From positions 1 to 10,108 of the forward strand of contig JACRGN010000302.1 of NCBI GenBank assembly GCA_016234205.1: 10,108 nt of DNA, read 5' to 3'. Position 1 is the stretch's first letter, and each line of letters opens with the position of its first letter. Shown here piece by piece: positions 5,564 to 10,108 of the stretch. The position numbers were made by a program, and so were the translations under genes. The DNA comes from Nitrospinota bacterium. GTDB lineage: Bacteria; Nitrospinota; Nitrospinia; UBA9942. A model generated the notes under the pieces. That model was not told the origin of the DNA. It searched no databases and saw only the letters and a list, made by a program, of their open reading frames with translations.

Positions 5564-8014
5564 TTAGAAAGTCTTATCCGGGTTTATCCCCCATATCTCT
5601 TTTGCATATTCCCTTATAGTGCGGTCGCTGGAAAATTTACCCATATTTGCAACATTTAAAATGGATTTCTTCGCCCATTCATGCCTGTCTTCATAGAGTT
5701 TACTCACCCTTTCCTGACAGTTTATATAGGATTCATAGTCGCATAGGAGCATGTATGTATCGCCATTACGCAGGAGAGAATCAACGATGGGTTTGAAGAG
5801 GTTGGTATTTTCAGGAGAAAAATAACCCTTTTCTATCATATTTAGAACCTCTTTTAGTTCCTGATTTTTTTCGTAATAGCCGTAAGGGTTATACCCTGAG
5901 TTCTTAATTTGTATGACCTCATCTGTAGTAAGCCCGAAAATGAAAATGTTATCCTTTCCCACCTCGTCCATTATCTCTATGTTTGCACCATCAAGCGTGC
6001 CTATTGTCAATGCCCCGTTTAAAGAGAGCTTCATATTGCCTGTGCCTGAAGCCTCCGTCCCGGCAGTTGAAATCTGCTCTGATAAATCCGCAGCAGGTAT
6101 TATCCTTTCAGCCAGTGAGACATTGTAATTGTTCATAAAGACCACCTTTAATTTACCATTTACCGCCTTGCTGTGGTTGACAACTTCCGCTACAGAATGG
6201 ATAAGCTTGATAATAAGTTTTGCCATCCAGTATGCAGGTGCTGCCTTTCCGGCAAATATAACAGTGCGGGGAGCCACATCCTTTTTGTTTTTAATTCTGT
6301 TATAGAGGGTTATCACATGGAGGATATTCAAAAGTTGTCTCTTATATTCGTGCATCCTCTTAATCTGGACATCAAACATAGATTCTGCATCAACCGTGAT
6401 ATTGTGTCTCTTAAGTATATATGCTGCAAGCATCTTCTTGTTTTCCCTCTTGACCCCCATCCATTTTTCCCTGAATTTTTTGTCTTCTGCCAATGGGGCA
6501 ATCTTTTTTAATTCATCAAGATTTGTAATCCATCCATCACCGATTTTTTCGGTGATAAGGTCGGATAAAAGCGGATTTGCTTTTTTTAGCCATCTCCGGG
6601 GTGTAATGCCGTTTGTCTTATTATTGAATCTTTCCGGGAACATATCATAAAAATCTTTAAATGTCTGGTTTTTGATTATCTCTGTATGAAGCCCGGAAAC
6701 ACCGTTTGTTGAATGACTTCCCACTATGGCAAGGTTTGCCATCCTTATAAATTTTTCATCCCCCTCCTCAATTAATGACATTTTCTTTCTCTTTTCTGAG
6801 TCACCCGGAAACCGCCAGTTGACCTCTTCTAAAAATCTCCTGTTAATCTCATAGATTATCTGAAGATGTCTTGGGAGGAGGCTCTCAAACATGGAGACAG
6901 GCCATTTTTCAAGGGCTTCGGGCATGATGGTATGATTTGTATAGGCAAATGTTCCCACTGTAATCTCCCACGCCTTTTCCCACGGAAGCCCCTCAATATC
7001 AAGTAAGATTCTCATAAATTCAGGGATGGCAATTGCAGGGTGTGTATCATTCAGCTGAACAGCTACTCTCTTTGTAAAATTGTCAAAGCTGGGCTCCTCT
7101 TTTTTATACCTTCTTAAAATATCCTGAAAGGTCGCAGAGACAAAGAAATACTGCTGTTTCAGCCTCAAGAGCCTTCCCTCCTTTATATGGTCTGCCGGAT
7201 AGAGGACCTTTGAAATGCTTTCTGACTTTGCCTTGGTTTCAACTGCTTGAATATAATTGCCGCTGTTAAAAAAGGTTAAATCAAAATCCCTTGAAGACTT
7301 AGCAGTCCAGAGCCTCATATTTATTACATTATCATTTTTATACCCGGGAACAGGCGTATCGCAAGCCATCGCCATGATCTCTTCAGTATCAACCCATTCG
7401 TTTTTCAATATCCCCTTAGAGTCTATATACTGGTTTACCCTTCCATAATAATAGACAGGGAAGAGATGACCGTGGCGATCTATCTCCCATGGGTTTCCGT
7501 ATCTGAGCCAGTTATCAGGTGTCTCAACCTGATAACCGTCCTTGATTCTCTGATAAAATAATCCATACTCATACCTTATACCGTATCCATAGGACGGAAT
7601 CCCAAGCGTCGCAAGAGAATCAAGAAAACAGGCAGCAAGTCTACCAAGACCGCCGTTGCCCAACCCGGCATCCCATTCTGCCTCCCTTATATCTTCCATC
7701 TTGTAACCCATATCCTCCAGAGCTTTTGTGCAATCATCATCAATCCCAAGATTTACCATACTGTTACCAAGTGTTCTACCAACTAAAAATTCAAGAGAGA
7801 GATAGTAAACCCTTTTAACACTTCTCTTGTAATAGGAACGTTGGGTTGAAAGCCACCTCTCTATAAGCCTGTCTCTGATGGCATATGCAATCCCGATGTA
7901 ATTATCAAAGATACCAGCCCTCTCGCAATCCTTGCCAAGATGGTGTTCAATATAGCCCTTCACTGTTGATTTTAACTTCTCAATTTTCTGTTCTTCCTTT
8001 TTGATGTCTTCCAT
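5564..8014 (-). CDS. glgP: Glycogen/starch/maltodextrin phosphorylase
   Basis: An 816 aa cytoplasmic enzyme that releases glucose 1-phosphate from alpha-1,4-glucan ends using phosphate and pyridoxal phosphate. The N-terminal domain has YYLSLEFLVGRTLGNSMVN (70-88), GNGGLGRLAACFLDSLATLG (119-138) and YGIRYEYGLF (144-153). The glucan and active-site region has VQLNDTHPAIAIPE (319-332), YTNHT (358-362) and NKTNGITPRRW (465-475). The C-terminal Rossmann-like domain has VQIKRMHEYKRQLLN (549-563) and the cofactor motif EASGTGNMKLSLNGALTIGT (654-673), with K662 as the lysine that carries PLP. Length and all landmarks are those of the classical GT35 family (about 800-840 aa), with no truncation. GAGAGG precedes ATG by 6 bases. 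No other glycogen genes are in the window; the only linked gene is the unknown 113 aa protein downstream. Confidence 0.97.
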   Translation of the reverse strand: MEDIKKEEQKIEKLKSTVKGYIEHHLGKDCERAGIFDNYIGIAYAIRDRLIERWLSTQRSYYKRSVKRVYYLSLEFLVGRTLGNSMVNLGIDDDCTKALEDMGYKMEDIREAEWDAGLGNGGLGRLAACFLDSLATLGIPSYGYGIRYEYGLFYQRIKDGYQVETPDNWLRYGNPWEIDRHGHLFPVYYYGRVNQYIDSKGILKNEWVDTEEIMAMACDTPVPGYKNDNVINMRLWTAKSSRDFDLTFFNSGNYIQAVETKAKSESISKVLYPADHIKEGRLLRLKQQYFFVSATFQDILRRYKKEEPSFDNFTKRVAVQLNDTHPAIAIPEFMRILLDIEGLPWEKAWEITVGTFAYTNHTIMPEALEKWPVSMFESLLPRHLQIIYEINRRFLEEVNWRFPGDSEKRKKMSLIEEGDEKFIRMANLAIVGSHSTNGVSGLHTEIIKNQTFKDFYDMFPERFNNKTNGITPRRWLKKANPLLSDLITEKIGDGWITNLDELKKIAPLAEDKKFREKWMGVKRENKKMLAAYILKRHNITVDAESMFDVQIKRMHEYKRQLLNILHVITLYNRIKNKKDVAPRTVIFAGKAAPAYWMAKLIIKLIHSVAEVVNHSKAVNGKLKVVFMNNYNVSLAERIIPAADLSEQISTAGTEASGTGNMKLSLNGALTIGTLDGANIEIMDEVGKDNIFIFGLTTDEVIQIKNSGYNPYGYYEKNQELKEVLNMIEKGYFSPENTNLFKPIVDSLLRNGDTYMLLCDYESYINCQERVSKLYEDRHEWAKKSILNVANMGKFSSDRTIREYAKEIWGINPDKTF

Positions 8015-8040
8015 ATATAACCTCTCAAAATTTAATGAGG

Positions 8041-8069
8041 ATTATACTACTATACAAGCCATGTTTCTA
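8041..8069 (-). promoter_or_regulatory. Promoter for glgP
   Basis: Minus-strand -10 TATAAT (8046-8041, perfect), a 17-base spacer, and -35 TAGAAA (8069-8064, four of six). The transcript would start about 20 bases before the ATG at 8014, leaving a short leader with the GAGAGG ribosome site. Confidence 0.55.
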
Positions 8070-8098
8070 TATTTTTTAATGTAAATTATAAAATCTTT

Positions 8099-8177
8099 AT
8101 CCGCAGATTTCACAGATTATCGCAGATTAAAGCAAAATACTTTTTTAAAATCTGTGTAGTCTGCGTAATCTGTGGAT
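8099..8177. repeat. Inverted pair of CAGATTA word arrays (hairpin) between glgP and the DUF401 gene
   Basis: The left arm (8099-8130) is CCGCAGATTT, CACAGATTAT, CGCAGATTAA; the right arm (8147-8177) is the reverse complement of similar words (AATCTGTG, AGTCTGCG, TAATCTGTGGAT). The arms pair over about 30 bases with a few mismatches and one gap, around a loop of about 16 A/T-rich bases. The words repeat with a period of 9-10. It stands upstream of both divergent genes. Confidence 0.8.
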
Positions 8178-8195
8178 GATTAATTCTTTGTTTTC

Positions 8196-8228
8196 TTTCT
8201 CTGTGCCTCTGTGTCTCTGTGGTTAAAT
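8196..8228. repeat. Short tandem CTCTGTGY words
   Basis: CTCTGTGC, CTCTGTGT, CTCTGTGG follow one another with a period of 8 (8199-8222) and end in TTAAAT. No inverted partner arm is seen within the next 50 bases. It follows the CAGATTA hairpin by about 20 bases, making a compound repeat block. Confidence 0.75.
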
Positions 8229-8261
8229 CGAGTTTTTGTTCTTAAGGGGAAGGCTTTAGGC

Positions 8262-8267
8262 TATAAT
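8262..8267 (+). promoter_or_regulatory. -10 element close to the DUF401 gene start
   Basis: A perfect TATAAT only 8 bases before ATG 8276. No convincing -35 lies at 16-18 bases. If used, transcription would start at about 8274-8276, giving a leaderless mRNA; this fits the absence of a Shine-Dalgarno directly before the start codon. Confidence 0.4.
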
Positions 8268-8275
8268 AAAAATTT

Positions 8276-9463
8276 ATGCCCGATATAATTAAGCTCTTAA
8301 CAATACTCTCTTTTATTGTTTTATTGCTGAGGCGGAAATATAAGATAGGTATAGTTCTCCTTTCTGCATCCGCACTACTGGCAATTCTATACCTGATGCC
8401 ACCTAAAGAGATAATCTTGAATATAAGTGCCGCCGTATCAAATCCAATAACCATAAAGCTGGGTCTCTCACTCACAATGATAAGGGTTCTTGAGATGATA
8501 CTAAGGGAAAATAATGTCCTCACTGAGATGATGGAGGCATCAAAATCCCTGTTCAGGAACAGAAAACTTGTGATTATTTCCATGCCGATGCTTATTGGGA
8601 TATTGCCGTCTCTGGGCGGTGCATATTTTTCTGCCCCCATGGTCAATGAATCCACAAAGGGGCTGAAGATGTCTCAGGAGGAGAAGGGGTTCATAAACTT
8701 TTGGTTCCGCCACCCCTGGGAATATATCCTGCCACTATATCCGGGGATACTCCTCGCATCTGCTGTGTCAGGAGTGGAGTTGAGGACACTCATCATTGCA
8801 AACCTTCCATTCGCTGTGACTATGCTTTTAACAGGCTTTTTCCTTAGCATGAGGGAGGTAAAAGGCAATGTTGAATATATCTCTGTCTCCCGTCAGGGGC
8901 TGTCCAGTTTCATCCCCATAATATTGATAGTTCTTCTTGTTATGGTTTTTAAGGTGGAACTTCACATATCACTAATCATTCTTGTTATTGGACTTATTAT
9001 CTTTTACAGATATGGAGTCATAAAGATTTTAAAGGCATTAAAATACGGCTTTGCCTTTGATGTAATACTCTTGGTGCTTGGCGTGATGCTATTTAAGGAA
9101 TTGATGGAGGGAACAGGGGCGGTCAGGAATCTTGGAGAGTTCTTTATATCAAAGGGAATACCTATAATGCCTCTGCTCTTTACCCTGCCATTTATTAGCG
9201 GATTTCTTACAGGTATTACTGTTGGTTCTGTAGGCAGCACATTCCCCTTGCTGCTGCACATGTTGCACGGCTCCCCTCTTGGGGCGGTCTCTTTTGCCTT
9301 TGCCTCAGCCTTTTTGGGAGTGCTTCTTTCTCCTGTCCATGTCTGCCTTATCCTCACAAAGGAATATTTCAACGCAGATATCTGGATGATTTATAAAAAA
9401 ATGCTTCCTGCATGTGCGGCTATATTTCTTGTTGCGGCTATTGAATATCTTATCTTGTTTTAG
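8276..9463 (+). CDS. DUF401-family integral membrane protein (putative transporter)
   Basis: A 395 aa protein that is almost entirely hydrophobic helices, about ten to twelve, from TM1 at 6-18 to the C-terminal helix at 377-394. Recognisable family blocks are IGILPSLGGAYFSAPMV (107-123), NFWFRHPWEYILPLYPG (141-157), SGFLTGITVGSVGSTFPLL (308-326) and LLSPVHVCLILTKEYF (350-365). The internal resemblance of the G/S-rich blocks at 107-123 and 308-326, each in a re-entrant-like position, suggests a two-half transporter fold as in the ion-transporter superfamily to which DUF401 is usually assigned. The substrate is unknown. ATG 8276 is chosen because TM1 begins six residues later and the next methionine (41) would cut it off. 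The gene stands alone, divergent from glgP, with no ribosome site close to the start. Confidence 0.9.
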   Translation: MPDIIKLLTILSFIVLLLRRKYKIGIVLLSASALLAILYLMPPKEIILNISAAVSNPITIKLGLSLTMIRVLEMILRENNVLTEMMEASKSLFRNRKLVIISMPMLIGILPSLGGAYFSAPMVNESTKGLKMSQEEKGFINFWFRHPWEYILPLYPGILLASAVSGVELRTLIIANLPFAVTMLLTGFFLSMREVKGNVEYISVSRQGLSSFIPIILIVLLVMVFKVELHISLIILVIGLIIFYRYGVIKILKALKYGFAFDVILLVLGVMLFKELMEGTGAVRNLGEFFISKGIPIMPLLFTLPFISGFLTGITVGSVGSTFPLLLHMLHGSPLGAVSFAFASAFLGVLLSPVHVCLILTKEYFNADIWMIYKKMLPACAAIFLVAAIEYLILF

Positions 9464-9492
9464 CTGTCTTTTTTAAGAAAATTATAAAAACC

Positions 9493-9523
9493 TTAACGCG
9501 AATTACACAAATAGGGATATAAT
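9493..9523 (+). promoter_or_regulatory. Possible promoter for the DUF4149 gene
   Basis: -10 TATAAT (9518-9523) is perfect; the best upstream hexamer is TTAACG (9493-9498, four of six), with a somewhat long 19-base spacer. The site lies 24 bases before the ATG, with GGAGG in between. The -10 is more reliable than the -35. Confidence 0.45.
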
Positions 9524-9547
9524 ATAAAAATTATTGGAGGTATCACT

Positions 9548-10018
9548 ATGATTCATATTATCAGGTTCATCCATCTAAGCTCTCTTGTTGTGTGGATAGG
9601 CAGTATAGTTTTCTTCAGTTTCATTGCTGCTCCGGGCATATTCAAGGCACTGCCGAGAGATACTGCCGGCGATGTGGTAGGAGAGATATTCCCGAAATAC
9701 TGGCTCATTGGTTATATATGCAGTATTACCTTGCTTCTTACACTTGCTTATATGGCTGTCAATGAAAAGATAATTCCTGTTATAAAAATATCACTCCTTG
9801 TCCTTATGACCCTTCTAACATTTTATTCAGGTCTTGTGGTAGGAAGCAATGCAAAGGAGATTAAGGCAGAGATAAAGGCAGTCGAAGACCCTGCAAAAAA
9901 GGAGTCTTTGAGGACGGATTTTAAGTCCCTACACCTTAAATCTGTTATCCTAAACATTGCCGTGCTTATACTCGGTATTGTCTTTGTCTTCCTCACAGCG
10001 TATAACATAAGGGTGTAG
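9548..10018 (+). CDS. DUF4149-type membrane protein
   Basis: A 156 aa protein with four predicted membrane helices (about 8-28, 52-70, 76-96 and 131-152). The N-terminal block IRFIHLSSLVVWIGSIVFFS followed by FIAAPGIFKALPRDTAGDVV and GEIFPKYWLIG is the family's signature: H9, W16-x-G18, F23-F26, A28-P29, LPR and AG-x-VVG-x-IFP-x-Y. A charged loop (100-130, KEIKAEIKAVEDPAKKE) separates helices 3 and 4. The biochemical role of these TMEM205-like proteins is not established. GGAGG (9536-9540) lies 7 bases before ATG, and a probable promoter precedes it, so it seems to be its own unit downstream of the DUF401 gene by 84 bases. Confidence 0.85.
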   Translation: MIHIIRFIHLSSLVVWIGSIVFFSFIAAPGIFKALPRDTAGDVVGEIFPKYWLIGYICSITLLLTLAYMAVNEKIIPVIKISLLVLMTLLTFYSGLVVGSNAKEIKAEIKAVEDPAKKESLRTDFKSLHLKSVILNIAVLILGIVFVFLTAYNIRV

Positions 10019-10046
10019 GAAAGCATAGGCAGATAATCACAAAATC

Positions 10047-10075
10047 TTGACTTGCCTTTTTCCATTTAGTATTCT
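10047..10075 (+). promoter_or_regulatory. Promoter for the gene at the right edge
   Basis: -35 TTGACT (10047-10052, five of six), a 17-base spacer, -10 TATTCT (10070-10075, four of six), followed by a strong AAGGAGG and an ATG at 10099. The geometry is standard for sigma70. Confidence 0.6.
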
Positions 10076-10098
10076 CTAAATTAAGGAGGTAATTTAAA

Positions 10099-10108
10099 AT
10101 GTCAAAAA
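10099..10108 (+). CDS. Start of an unidentified gene (cut by the right edge)
   Basis: AAGGAGG (10083-10089) stands 9 bases before ATG TCA AAA, giving M-S-K and then the window ends. The ribosome site and the promoter upstream make a real start very likely. Nothing can be said of the product. Confidence 0.6.

Noticed and set aside
8242..8655. Minus-strand 137-codon open frame opposite the DUF401 gene
   Set aside because: It is an antisense shadow of a clear membrane-protein gene and lacks recognisable protein features of its own.

Overview
The window reads as chromosomal DNA of moderately AT-rich composition from a Gram-negative, probably anaerobic or menaquinone-using bacterium. The style (Shine-Dalgarno-led genes, a menaquinone-type UbiA, DUF401 and DUF4149 membrane proteins, and low-complexity repeats of the ACAGGATT, CAGATTA and CTCTGTG kind between genes) is reminiscent of Nitrospirota or deltaproteobacterial-type genomes. 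That placement is an impression; there is no rRNA or marker gene here.

Left part (1-3676, all minus strand): the first 34 codons of a TetR-family regulator, with a good promoter and a tandem GTTCA/TGAAC operator-like dyad in front of it; a complete UbiA-family prenyltransferase; a frameshifted YgiT-type zinc-finger antitoxin remnant; and a translationally coupled oppC-oppB-type peptide/nickel ABC permease pair with neither ATPases nor a binding protein in view.

Middle (3700-5550): a cluster of small accessory genes. On the minus strand is an overlapping two-gene module resembling a TumE-type toxin with its ~100 aa partner. Diverging from it on the plus strand, behind a near-perfect sigma70 promoter, is a DUF7718-like gene that lacks an intact start (ATG is followed at once by TGA; a one-base deletion in an A5 run would restore a GTG start), coupled by TAATG to a DUF5647-like gene. 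A 113 aa protein of unknown function follows glgP on the minus strand.

Right part (5564-10108): a full-length glycogen/maltodextrin phosphorylase on the minus strand, divergent from a DUF401 12-TM-class membrane protein, a DUF4149 four-helix membrane protein and the first three codons of another gene, each with its own signals.

The most notable unexplained structure is a set of short-period (about 6-10 bp) degenerate repeats, usually arranged as two inverted arms around an A/T-rich loop. They lie at 126-189 (TetR leader), 1605-1666 (abutting the oppC stop), 2627-2704 (inside the oppC coding sequence, encoding its N-terminal tail), 8099-8177 and 8196-8228. The words differ but the design is the same. 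I see no complete new defence or biosynthetic system; the small-gene cluster and the repeat family are the parts worth a second look.
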